Assembly (NCBI GenBank): GCA_016716765.1
Contig: JADJVA010000009.1
Span: 98,301 to 162,300, forward strand
DNA: 64,000 nt
Source: Bdellovibrionales bacterium
Lineage (GTDB): Bacteria; Bdellovibrionota; Bdellovibrionia; Bdellovibrionales; UBA1609
Reading direction: 5' to 3'
The notes under the pieces are model-generated. The model did no database searches. It was not told the DNA's origin and was given only the letters and a program-made list of their open reading frames with translations. Numbering within the stretch: the first letter of the stretch is position 1; every line of letters starts with the position of its first letter. The position numbers were made by a program, and so were the translations under genes. Positions 1 through 8,390 of the stretch are shown piece after piece.

Positions 1-224
1 GAATACTCCTGCGCTTGCCCTCCAGGAAGCGTTTGGACGGACATAATTCGTTCTGGACCAGTTCCAATGAGTTGAATATTAATTTCATCAACTCCTTGCC
101 ACGGGAGAGCTGCTCCGACACCAGTACAAACAATTGCTCCCGCGCCGGGCTGATCCTGAGCAAAACTATTTAGTTGCCCCATAATTACAAACCCAAAAAG
201 AAGACTGAATACGCCGACTCTCAT
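1..224 (-). CDS. Exported hypothetical protein (N-terminal part only)
   Basis: Only the first 74 codons are in the window; the gene runs off the left edge. The ATG at 224 has a strong GGGAGG site four bases upstream. The N terminus (MRVGVFSLLFGFVIMGQ, then LNSFAQD) is a Sec signal peptide with a likely cleavage near SFA-QD. The mature part begins with a Gly/Ala-rich stretch holding one Cys. No family is recognised, so only export is supported. Confidence 0.6.
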   Translation of the reverse strand, partial: MRVGVFSLLFGFVIMGQLNSFAQDQPGAGAIVCTGVGAALPWQGVDEINIQLIGTGPERIMSVQTLPGGQAQEY

Positions 225-497
225 GTTTCCTCCCTTTAATCTAATAAGAATTTTGGCGGACACTATATCAATGACCCGCCAACTACAAACAATATTTTTG
301 AGTATTTACTCACCAATATGTTTACAGAACACATAAGCATATAAAACTAGGTAATATCAATATATTAAGTAGTTTTATGGCAGATTAAGAATAATATATT
401 TTGAGTATAAACTAATTATTTGTGACTCTGTCGGGACAGATATCGCGCGAGAATAGCAGAGTCGAAAAATTCAAATTTACTTAAGTTAGGATAGAAT

Positions 498-1124
498 TCA
501 AATTTGGGTTTTCAAAAATTCAATTTTTCTTCTCAGGGTTTTTGCATCAATTTCAAGGAGTTCCAGGCTTGTCTTTTTTTGCAAATACTCAGCATTGGAA
601 ATCGCTCTCTTTTGAATGAGCTGATGATATTTTTCTGACAAAATTGAGGCGTGAGACAATTGGTTTTCTATTTTTTTTAAATTAACAATCTCCGCATCCA
701 GCGCCAGACGTTGCGATTTTTTAAAGAGCTCGTTGATTCTTTCTTTGTCCTCAGAGTCGCCGCCATTGCCTTTAGATATAATCTGCAGAAGGTCAGTGAT
801 GACATCGTACCTGAGAAGTTCCATCCTGTTGATGTCCTCCTCGAACATCTCAGTTTCCAGTTTAACTTGCGCCATTAATAGTTCGATTTGAGAAGAAAGA
901 TCAGATTGAGAGAGTCGACGATAGCGTTCCAAAGAGGATCTCAAGTAGGAAATTTTTTTGTGAAGAGCTTCCGTCCTTCCTTCGCCTTCAATCTTTTTCT
1001 TGATAACATCAATGTACATGAACTTCAGATCCATAGAGGAACTGGCGTTTAAAGACCGAAGCTCCTCTGACGCCCGTACATTAAACACACACATAGCCAT
1101 TAAAAGGACAGTCAACGATCTCAT
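498..1124 (-). CDS. Exported coiled-coil protein
   Basis: About 208 residues from the ATG at 1124, chosen because GAGGGGG lies just upstream; a longer reading from a TTG at 1139 would place that site inside the gene. A short signal peptide (MRSLTVLLMAMCVFNVRA) is followed by almost continuous heptad-like Lys/Glu/Leu-rich helix, with long coiled coils at about residues 35-110 and 125-205. There are no membrane segments after the signal and no catalytic motif. The shape suggests a periplasmic structural or adaptor protein, comparable to the hairpin region of membrane fusion proteins, but it lacks their lipoyl and barrel domains. Function unknown. Confidence 0.6.
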   Translation of the reverse strand: MRSLTVLLMAMCVFNVRASEELRSLNASSSMDLKFMYIDVIKKKIEGEGRTEALHKKISYLRSSLERYRRLSQSDLSSQIELLMAQVKLETEMFEEDINRMELLRYDVITDLLQIISKGNGGDSEDKERINELFKKSQRLALDAEIVNLKKIENQLSHASILSEKYHQLIQKRAISNAEYLQKKTSLELLEIDAKTLRRKIEFLKTQI

Positions 1125-1245
1125 GTCCCCCCTCAGCAACCTCTCACCACGCCATCACGTTACATGACATTATAAATTTAAAAAAATTAAAAAATCCATT
1201 TTTATTTAGCCGCTTTAGTCCAAGCGAATAAGAGCGCCCCCAAGT

Positions 1246-1932
1246 TCAGACTGACGCAGAATCCAAATGAGCGGATTCGTTGGCCACTCTAGGCCTGGTC
1301 CTGGGTTGTTCTTCTCCAATGAGAACAAACTCATTGGATTCCCCTTCATGGGCATAGACATTTGCAGTGCTCAGTTCGAACCACCATCCATGCAACCTGA
1401 CATTCCCTTGATCCAATCGCTCTCGTACAATCGGGTAGGTCTGCAGGTGTTCTATTTGCTGTAGCACATTTAACTGCGAGAGTCGGTTACTTGGACTCAG
1501 TCTTGAACTCGCTATAGAAAGCTTTTCCAATGATGGCTCACCGTGACGCAACCACGATCGCAAGTTTGGGGCCGCAAGGCTATTTCGTCCTTCCAATAAA
1601 GCATGCATGGCCCCACATTCGGAATGACCGCAAACAATGACATCCGACACATTCAAATTCATCAGCGCAAATTCGATTGCCGCCCCTTCCGACACATCAC
1701 CCGAAGAGTGGCCGTCCTTCTTACACATAGGAATTAAGTTTCCTACGTTCCTAATAACAAAAAGATCGCCAGGATCAGTGGACGCAAATAAATTCGGAAC
1801 AACTCGGCTGTCAGAACAGGCAATGAACAGGGTATCTGGAGATTGCCCCAAGGCTAACCGAGAGAATTTTTCCCTATACTCCGGCTGTAAATTCCGGCGA
1901 AATTCGATAATCCCATCCACAAGTTTCTTCAT
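1246..1932 (-). CDS. Beta-class carbonic anhydrase
   Basis: Interconverts CO2 and bicarbonate in the cytoplasm. The 228-residue protein carries the beta-class signature: zinc ligands Cys39, His103 and Cys106 in ACSDSR and CGHSECGAM, and the Asp41-Arg43 dyad. The stretch DLFVIRNVGNLIP is also typical. There is no signal peptide. The ATG at 1932 follows AGAAGG. The gene stands alone between an exported coiled-coil protein and a divergent CBS-PAS gene, so its role (bicarbonate supply or pH control) is inferred from the family only. The hydrophilic C-terminal 20 residues extend past the catalytic fold. Confidence 0.95.
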   Translation of the reverse strand: MKKLVDGIIEFRRNLQPEYREKFSRLALGQSPDTLFIACSDSRVVPNLFASTDPGDLFVIRNVGNLIPMCKKDGHSSGDVSEGAAIEFALMNLNVSDVIVCGHSECGAMHALLEGRNSLAAPNLRSWLRHGEPSLEKLSIASSRLSPSNRLSQLNVLQQIEHLQTYPIVRERLDQGNVRLHGWWFELSTANVYAHEGESNEFVLIGEEQPRTRPRVANESAHLDSASV

Positions 1933-2248
1933 GGTAACAAACCTTCTCGATAAACTCGATTCCCGGCGAAACTGACAAGGTTCAAAGTGACACTCCCCAC
2001 TTTCTAACCATGGCCCCTCCGATCGATATCAAAGACATATTGCACTATCCCAAGCTGCGACTGGCATCCTTATCATGCAAGCTGGAGGTACGCAAGAGAG
2101 GCCTTATCTCAACCGCCTAAGAAAACACCCACTCCAAAAGGAAGACAAAAGGCGGAGCAAGTCTAGATTATAGGGTTACTCACCACAAAAATTTGCTAAC
2201 TCCAAAATGACCTGGATTTATGCACCGACATTGGGTCAGAATAAAGCC
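1933..2248. other. Intergenic region between divergent genes
   Basis: About 300 bases separating the divergent carbonic anhydrase and CBS-PAS genes; both promoters should lie here. A weak TTGTCA-type -35 candidate faces the carbonic anhydrase, but no convincing -10 follows. No repeat, RNA gene or small reading frame with a ribosome site was seen. Confidence 0.4.
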
Positions 2249-3208
2249 ATGAAAACAGCTCAAGACCTTATGACTTCGCAAGTATATTCAATCAATTCCT
2301 CAGATGAGTTGGATACTGTCATCAGAGATTTTCTCCAATATGGAGTGACCACGGCGCCCGTGCTTGACCATATGGGTGACGTTTTAGGTATTCTGTCTGA
2401 GCTTTCACTCGTGAAGATCTTTGTTCGCCAAAGCCTAAAGGAGTCGAAGGTAGTTCGAATTGGACAATTTTCTGATATTCTCGAAGAACCATTTTTTGTT
2501 AGCCTAGACACGCCTATTGCTGGAGTCATGAAGGCTTTGGTTCACTCGCCTACACACCGCGTGGTTGTCCAGAATCTGGGAAAACAAATGGTGGGGGTTA
2601 TTAGTCCAAAAGATGTACTGAGATTTCTTTTGGGCGAATTTGACGAATCTAAAAATTTGAACAGTCAATTAGAGAAAGCACATGAAAAACTAAAGGAAGT
2701 CATGTCCCAACTTAAAGACACAAAAGAAGTCTTGATTCGCTACCAAAATTTTTACGAAAAAACTCCGGTCCTGATGCACTCGGTGGACGCGGAAGGCAAC
2801 ATTGTAATGGCAAACCACTGTATACATCAGGCACTCGGATACAATCCCGGCGAACTAATTGGTAAACATATTGACGACCTTTATACCAAAGATCATGTTG
2901 CTGACGCCCTCCGAGGGCTAAAAAATATTGCTAACAATGGTTTTCACAAGAGTACTTACACAACAATGATGACCAAAGAAGGGAAACCTTTCAGAGTGGA
3001 TATAGCCTCGTCCGCGATCAAAACTCCGGATGGAAATTTTTTTGCGACTATTTCAGTTTCACGACCGATAAATTCGGATACCATTCTCAGAGCACTCCGC
3101 GGATTGCTTCATCAAGAAAGCCTTGGAGAGGAAGACCTCAATGCATTTTTACAGGAAATACAAGCGATGGGACTGTCTCACTCTCCAAAACCAATCTCAA
3201 AAATTTAG
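2249..3208 (+). CDS. CBS-domain pair plus PAS sensor protein
   Basis: Cytoplasmic sensor-like protein of about 319 residues. A tandem CBS pair (first motif MKTAQDLMTSQVYSINSSDE, second around ISPKDVLRFLL) covers roughly the first 130 residues; CBS pairs bind adenine nucleotides. A short coiled coil (KNLNSQLEKAHEKLKEVMSQ) leads into a PAS domain (YEKTPVLMHSVDAEGNIVMA onward, with GYNPGELIGK). No kinase, cyclase or GGDEF output domain follows, so it probably signals by protein contact. The ATG at 2249 is preferred because it begins exactly at the CBS fold; an upstream in-frame ATG at 2207 adds 14 residues, and neither has a clear ribosome site. The stop codon overlaps that of the convergent MscS gene. 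Confidence 0.85.
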   Translation: MKTAQDLMTSQVYSINSSDELDTVIRDFLQYGVTTAPVLDHMGDVLGILSELSLVKIFVRQSLKESKVVRIGQFSDILEEPFFVSLDTPIAGVMKALVHSPTHRVVVQNLGKQMVGVISPKDVLRFLLGEFDESKNLNSQLEKAHEKLKEVMSQLKDTKEVLIRYQNFYEKTPVLMHSVDAEGNIVMANHCIHQALGYNPGELIGKHIDDLYTKDHVADALRGLKNIANNGFHKSTYTTMMTKEGKPFRVDIASSAIKTPDGNFFATISVSRPINSDTILRALRGLLHQESLGEEDLNAFLQEIQAMGLSHSPKPISKI

Positions 3209-4290
3209 TTGCCAGCTGACGAAGGCTGCGGAAATTTTTCGACGATGAGCGTTTGGGTCGGATACGCAAATTCAATATTTTCTAATTGAAATTTCTTGAA
3301 TATCCCAATGAGAAGCGCCTGTTTCAGATCCATATAGATCTGAAATTCTGGGTCCATGACCCAGAATACAATCTCGAAATCAAGCGACGAATTTCCATAA
3401 TTTGAAAAATGACAGCGCTCATATCTAAGATTATTGATATTCTCCACAATGGCTCTGATCCAAATTGGTATCATCTCCAACTTATCTGCTGGAGTCGAAT
3501 AGGTAACCCCAATATTCAATACACCACGACGTTCAGACATTCGCTTAAAATTTTGAATCCGGCTTTCCAACAAGTCCTTATTTGAAAAAATTAGCTCCTC
3601 TCCCGAAAGGCTGCGTACTCGGGTCGTCTTGATTCCAATGTGCTCCACTGTACCCTTCTCATTTCCGACATATATGAGATCCCCTATTACAAACGGCTTA
3701 TCAAATACAATTGATAGCGAAGCCAACAAATCTCCCAATACATTTTGAGCAGCGAGAGCTACGGCGATTCCTCCGACCCCGAGTCCAGCAACCAAAGCTC
3801 CAACATCCACTCCTATGTTACTCAAAGCCAATAAACTGGCGACACAAATCAAAAGTGTCTGGGCTCCCACATAGATTAATCCTATTGCCGACTTCGAGGA
3901 ACCATTACTGGATAACTTCTTCGAGAGAATATGTTCTCGCCACCTGCTGAGCAGCTTCAATCCCCAAATGCAAAATTGATAGGCAGTGAGTAAAACGACC
4001 GAAACATGTAGAATGCGGTTCATGGCATCAGTGGTATTAAGAGTCTGAGCCAACAAACTGAACATCCACGTAAATATAACGAGCTTCCTAAGTCCATCAA
4101 AACAGTCCCCGATCAACTCATGAAAGACTCCGTCCTTGTTTTTTGTAAAATGCCGCCAACGATCAGATACAAGGTTGAGCGCGATCTTTATAAAGGCCGT
4201 CAAGCCAATTGCCACGCTTATCGCAAGCAGCCATTTGATTTCGCCCCTCACCGATAAGACTTCACTTAACTGCTCAAACCAGGAAGTCAC
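3205..4290 (-). CDS. MscS-family mechanosensitive ion channel
   Basis: Inner-membrane channel protein of 361 residues, expected to release solutes on hypo-osmotic shock. Four or five hydrophobic segments precede the Gly/Ala-rich pore helix (VGALVAGLGVGGIAVALAAQ), and the conserved MscS beta domain follows (VFDKPFVIGDLIYVGNEKGT, then TTRVRSLSGEELIFSNKDLL). The C-terminal alpha-beta domain is present but short. The GTG start at 4290 is supported by AGGAGA at correct spacing. Its TAA stop interlocks with the TAG of the convergent CBS-PAS gene in the four bases TTAG. Confidence 0.93.
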   Translation of the reverse strand: MTSWFEQLSEVLSVRGEIKWLLAISVAIGLTAFIKIALNLVSDRWRHFTKNKDGVFHELIGDCFDGLRKLVIFTWMFSLLAQTLNTTDAMNRILHVSVVLLTAYQFCIWGLKLLSRWREHILSKKLSSNGSSKSAIGLIYVGAQTLLICVASLLALSNIGVDVGALVAGLGVGGIAVALAAQNVLGDLLASLSIVFDKPFVIGDLIYVGNEKGTVEHIGIKTTRVRSLSGEELIFSNKDLLESRIQNFKRMSERRGVLNIGVTYSTPADKLEMIPIWIRAIVENINNLRYERCHFSNYGNSSLDFEIVFWVMDPEFQIYMDLKQALLIGIFKKFQLENIEFAYPTQTLIVEKFPQPSSAGN

Positions 4291-4542
4291 AAATCTCTCC
4301 TTTTGTCATAGGACTGCAATTTCTAAGATATTCAAACAAAAAAATCAAATTGTTACTGAATACAGTTTATCGACACATACAAGTGACTGTCATTTGAGTT
4401 CGGACCAATCCCTTGCTATTAAGGCCCTTTTTTGATCTCCTGCCCAGACGAAGGTCTGCCGACAATGATCTCGTGAGAATTTTTGAATATTGGTAGCTCT
4501 ATAAACTGTGAGAGGAGGCACTTTATTGCCCTCACATTCTAT

Positions 4543-5631
4543 TCAATTCGAATTTAACAAAAGTTTCATCGATGCTTTGCGTACGGATTTGTCACGCATT
4601 TTAAATATCATGGAATCGATGATAATATGGAGAATATTTGTGGCCGCATAGATGGACCAACTCCAGATAATAAAATCACTCTTCGGCCCTGACCCCATCG
4701 AAAGAAAGTAATCTGCCATTCCATTCTTTCTAAAAAGAAGAAGAAAAAAATAAAGAGTAGTGATACCAATAACAAAAATTGAAGAATACATCACAACACG
4801 TTCTTGCCTAGATCTCTTGATTTTTTTCCATACAAGGAAATATTCATAACCATGAATGATTCGAACACCCGAAACAGCGGCCATTGAAAATGCGTAAAAT
4901 GGCCACACAAGATATCTGATGGAAAAAATCAATTTAATAGGCAGACCCAGCTTAAAGCATCTGTATCCTACAAAAATAAGTCCAGCCGACACGCACAAGG
5001 AAAAAACGACAGCAATAGTCTTGTAATACATTGCGTAGGCCAAGAAATGTTCGTAGCCGTCCAAATATCCCCTAAAAACGATTGTGCTCAAAACGACACT
5101 AAACAGCAACATTCTAACGAGATTTCGCTCGATTTCCAAATACCACTTCAACCGATTCCGAGTTCCCTCCGGCTCGGAGGATGCCTGAATAACTTTGTTT
5201 GAGTGAATGAAGGATACTCCCATACTCTGATAGATCATATGGAAAGATGAAAACAACACCGAATCCAAAAAATAAAAAGAAACAAGCAAAAACGATAAAA
5301 GTTGATTGTCAATTTTGAGCTTTTTAAACGACGCTCCAAAAACCACAAGAAGTACGGCAAAAATTAACCCAAACGGTACCCAAAAAAGAAATGGCTTCCC
5401 ATTTGTCTTCGTATCAATCCAAGCCTTTATTTCAAGCACAGTTAAAAGAAGAGAGAGCGAGAACATATGATGCGCGGCCGCCAAAGTTGAGAGCGCTAGG
5501 ATGAATCCAACCAAGGACAAGGGCCTTAACAGCGTAAGCTCAGCAGCAGACAAAGCAAGAAAACCAAAAGGAAGCAGCAAATTTACCGATTCGTCAGTCA
5601 GACCAAATGTCGAACCCAAAATTCGCGACAT
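4543..5631 (-). CDS. Polytopic membrane protein with conserved His/Glu motifs (paralogue A)
   Basis: About 362 residues with eight to ten hydrophobic segments and no signal peptide. The ATG at 5631 is chosen because GGGGGG precedes it; a GTG at 5658 has no ribosome site. Polar residues sit in or near membrane segments: AAAHHMFSL, SFHMIYQ, IIHGYEYFLVWKK, and NILHIIIDSMIFKMRD near the C terminus. The same order (H, HGxEY, HxxID-xx-IxKM-R) occurs in the divergent gene at 5736-6992, so the two are paralogues. His and Glu clusters within the membrane suggest a metal site or membrane-embedded enzyme; no characterised family could be assigned. Resembles uncharacterised HYxxDxxIWKxR membrane proteins, from memory only. 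Confidence 0.7.
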   Translation of the reverse strand: MSRILGSTFGLTDESVNLLLPFGFLALSAAELTLLRPLSLVGFILALSTLAAAHHMFSLSLLLTVLEIKAWIDTKTNGKPFLFWVPFGLIFAVLLVVFGASFKKLKIDNQLLSFLLVSFYFLDSVLFSSFHMIYQSMGVSFIHSNKVIQASSEPEGTRNRLKWYLEIERNLVRMLLFSVVLSTIVFRGYLDGYEHFLAYAMYYKTIAVVFSLCVSAGLIFVGYRCFKLGLPIKLIFSIRYLVWPFYAFSMAAVSGVRIIHGYEYFLVWKKIKRSRQERVVMYSSIFVIGITTLYFFLLLFRKNGMADYFLSMGSGPKSDFIIWSWSIYAATNILHIIIDSMIFKMRDKSVRKASMKLLLNSN

Positions 5632-5735
5632 ACACCGACCCCCCAAGACCTCTCTCACTTTTTGCTACTTACAGTAAAGTTACTATATTAAGCTGGTCAA
5701 GTGCAATCGGCTTAGAAAGAATGTAGGTAAAAGTT

Positions 5736-6992
5736 ATGCATTCCAATCAAGGCAATTCTTGGCGCAATTTAACGGGTCTCTATTCTTTGAAGGAGAATTT
5801 TTTGCATTTTTTTCGACAAGAAAAAGTTGGAAACAATTTTTTTATCAGTGCTTCACTCTTTGAGAGCCAACTTGAAAAATTGAACTTGGCTATTCCCTTT
5901 ATTTGGATCCCTCTTTTTATATTTGAGCTCTTCATCCAGCCTGGTCTTTACAATCTTGGTTCTGACATGTTCTGGAACTTCATTCGAAATATTCTTTTTC
6001 TCAATACTATTCATGTTCTTTTGACCTACATCATGATTTTTCGAAGTGTAGAAGTCAGAGCCTGGCTCAAAGAAAATCGGATTTTCAGAAAACTAGGATT
6101 TATGACAAGTGTTGTTTTTGTTCAGCTATTTTTTATAGCATTTTTTGTTGTCCAAAAAACAAGTTTTCCAATGGGCAGAATCTTGGACTATAGTTTGTAT
6201 GCTGGAATACTGGTATCATTTGTTGTTTTCGGACTCAAAGTGCATCATAGTCTCTCGCAGGTCAGATATCTCGCCAGATTATACGACACAAAGTGTACGC
6301 CAAATGTGAATGGACTTAGAGACGAAACGCAAATGACAGAGAAGGCTCAGAAAGTCGAACAAAGACTATTTATTCTTCTTATCGCATCCTTTTTTCTCAT
6401 CGGATCTGTTTGGTACGCTCTCGTGGGAGAAAAACTTCCTTTTGAATATTCCGAAATGGCAAAAATTCTCTCTTTGATTCTTTTCATCCCCTGCATAGGA
6501 ATACTTATTAATTTCTTTCGATATCCGAGGCCCTGGAATATCAATAAGGGCATTTATTTGCTGAGGCTAATTGCCTTCCCGCTCTTTTATATTACCCCGA
6601 TCACGACCCTGGTAATGAGTTCCTGCCATGGAATGGAATACTGGTGTATCTATAGCACTACCAAGAAGAAATCAGTAAATGGGGTTCAATGGATGAGCAT
6701 TTCAACATGGATGTTGTTTATTCTCGCCGTTGGTCTACTGTTGACCCCCTATAGCAAAATGCCAGTCTTGAACTGGCTTTTTCCTGATTTGAGTGCCTTT
6801 AGCTCCTCCGTATTAATAGGAGTTTCAGTGAGCTTTTCATTTACTCACTACTACATCGACGCACTCCTAATTAAAATGGTCCGAAATGGAAATCAGGAGA
6901 AATCCGCTCTGGAGGGTTTTCTAGAAAATAGCGGTGAAAAGACCGAGACTTCGCGGTTATCTTTAAAATTAGCACCCCAAACTACTGAGTAG
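5736..6992 (+). CDS. Polytopic membrane protein with conserved His/Glu motifs (paralogue B)
   Basis: 418 residues, about nine hydrophobic segments. It shares the ordered motifs of its head-to-head neighbour: INTIHVLLTY-like His, then SCHGMEYWCIYSTTKKK and FTHYYIDALLIKMVR at the C-terminal end, plus the matching SVEVRAWLKE after the first His. Start ATG 5736 with a weak AGGT upstream. The gene ends 12 bases before the Tat-exported PLP enzyme at 7005, so the two are probably co-transcribed. Function unknown; an integral membrane metal-dependent enzyme or a lipid-modifying protein would fit the buried His/Glu/Asp residues, but that is inference. Confidence 0.7.
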   Translation: MHSNQGNSWRNLTGLYSLKENFLHFFRQEKVGNNFFISASLFESQLEKLNLAIPFIWIPLFIFELFIQPGLYNLGSDMFWNFIRNILFLNTIHVLLTYIMIFRSVEVRAWLKENRIFRKLGFMTSVVFVQLFFIAFFVVQKTSFPMGRILDYSLYAGILVSFVVFGLKVHHSLSQVRYLARLYDTKCTPNVNGLRDETQMTEKAQKVEQRLFILLIASFFLIGSVWYALVGEKLPFEYSEMAKILSLILFIPCIGILINFFRYPRPWNINKGIYLLRLIAFPLFYITPITTLVMSSCHGMEYWCIYSTTKKKSVNGVQWMSISTWMLFILAVGLLLTPYSKMPVLNWLFPDLSAFSSSVLIGVSVSFSFTHYYIDALLIKMVRNGNQEKSALEGFLENSGEKTETSRLSLKLAPQTTE

Positions 6993-7004
6993 GAGGATTG
7001 GGCA

Positions 7005-8300
7005 ATGAGCTCATATAAATTTAATCGAAGAGAATCTTTAAAGGCTTTGGCATTAGCGGCAGGGTCTTTCACTCTCTCAGCATGCACGCATGGTAACTTG
7101 CAATCTTCAAATGCAAGCTCAGAACCTGACATACAGAATGATTGGGGTGCTGTCAGAGATCTTTTTAATCTCGATCGAAAAAAACTTCACTTTGCAAGCT
7201 TCGTACTGACGTCTCACCCTACGCCCGTCAGAAGGGAAATCGAGCGTCTTCAGAAGCAATTCGATTCGGACCCCATGGCCAGCAAGGAACATTTTAGTGT
7301 TTTCATTGAAAGAATGCACAATTCCGCTGCAACCTATCTAAAGACTGATTTTAAAAATATCGCCTTTACAGACAGCACAACAATGGGTCTAGGTTTATTA
7401 TACAACGGAATTAAACTCTCTCCAGGCCAAGAGATCTTGGTGTCTGACCATGATTTCTATTCGACCATAGAAAGTCTAAGGTTGAGAGCCAATAACACTG
7501 GCGCATTGGTCCGTAAATACGAGCTCTACAAATCGATAAAGCAGGTTTCTGAAGACGAAATACTTACTAATATTCGCAAAAATATAAAGCCGAAAACTCG
7601 CGTTTTGGCGACCACTTGGGTTCAATCAGATACCGGGTTAAAAATTCCAGTGAAAGGAATTGGTGAAATTGTTGCTGATGTGAATCGGAATCGTGACTCT
7701 AAAAATCGCTTGCTCTATTGTATCGATGGAGTTCACGGATTTGGAGTTGAGGAAATGACTCCAACCGAAATGGGTTGTGATTTTTTTGCGGCGGGGACTC
7801 ATAAGGCAATATTTGGCCCCCGTGGCACCGGCATATTATGGGCTAAGGATGCCAAATGGCCAAGCCCAGACATTGAGGCAACAATCCCTTCTTTTTTTGG
7901 CACAAACTATTTTGGCCAAGCTATGTCCCCTGGCGGAATGCACACTTTTGATTATCGTTGGGTCGTCTACGAAGCCTTTGATCTACATTTAAAAATTGGC
8001 AAAAATAGAATCGAAAAAAGAATCCACTCTCTAGCCACCCAGATGAAGCAGGGTCTGCTTAAAATTCCCCATGTTGACCTTATGACTCCTTTGGACGAAC
8101 GTCTTTCTGCTGGTCTTATTGGATTTGAGATTGCTGGCATGACTCCAGAGAATGTAGTGCAGGCCCTTGCCAAGGAAAATATCGTCTCCAGCGTGAATTC
8201 TCGACTGAAAACAACGGCTCGTTTATTTCCCAGTCTTCTCACTTGTGAGGCAGATGTAGAGACTGTTTTAAAAGTGATTCAAAACAAAATTAAGGCATAA
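7005..8300 (+). CDS. Tat-exported class V aminotransferase-like PLP enzyme (lipoprotein)
   Basis: 431-residue fold-type I PLP protein of the aminotransferase class V group, closest in layout to isopenicillin-N epimerase and cysteine desulfurase-like proteins. The PLP lysine is expected at Lys267 (FFAAGTHKAIFGPRGTG), after the CIDGVHGFG cofactor-binding Asp/His. The N terminus has twin arginines at residues 8-9 (NRRESLKAL), a hydrophobic stretch and a lipobox TLSAC with Cys27, so it should be folded with cofactor, exported by Tat and anchored as a lipoprotein. AGGAGG lies seven bases before the ATG. It follows a membrane protein gene by 12 bases. Substrate unknown. Confidence 0.88.
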   Translation: MSSYKFNRRESLKALALAAGSFTLSACTHGNLQSSNASSEPDIQNDWGAVRDLFNLDRKKLHFASFVLTSHPTPVRREIERLQKQFDSDPMASKEHFSVFIERMHNSAATYLKTDFKNIAFTDSTTMGLGLLYNGIKLSPGQEILVSDHDFYSTIESLRLRANNTGALVRKYELYKSIKQVSEDEILTNIRKNIKPKTRVLATTWVQSDTGLKIPVKGIGEIVADVNRNRDSKNRLLYCIDGVHGFGVEEMTPTEMGCDFFAAGTHKAIFGPRGTGILWAKDAKWPSPDIEATIPSFFGTNYFGQAMSPGGMHTFDYRWVVYEAFDLHLKIGKNRIEKRIHSLATQMKQGLLKIPHVDLMTPLDERLSAGLIGFEIAGMTPENVVQALAKENIVSSVNSRLKTTARLFPSLLTCEADVETVLKVIQNKIKA

Positions 8301-8390
8301 AAATATCTCAATACCTCGCCCATCTCGTGCCAACTCATCGTGCACTCGCGAATTCAGGAGCAATTTCAATTCCCTTTTGCTTTTGCTTCT

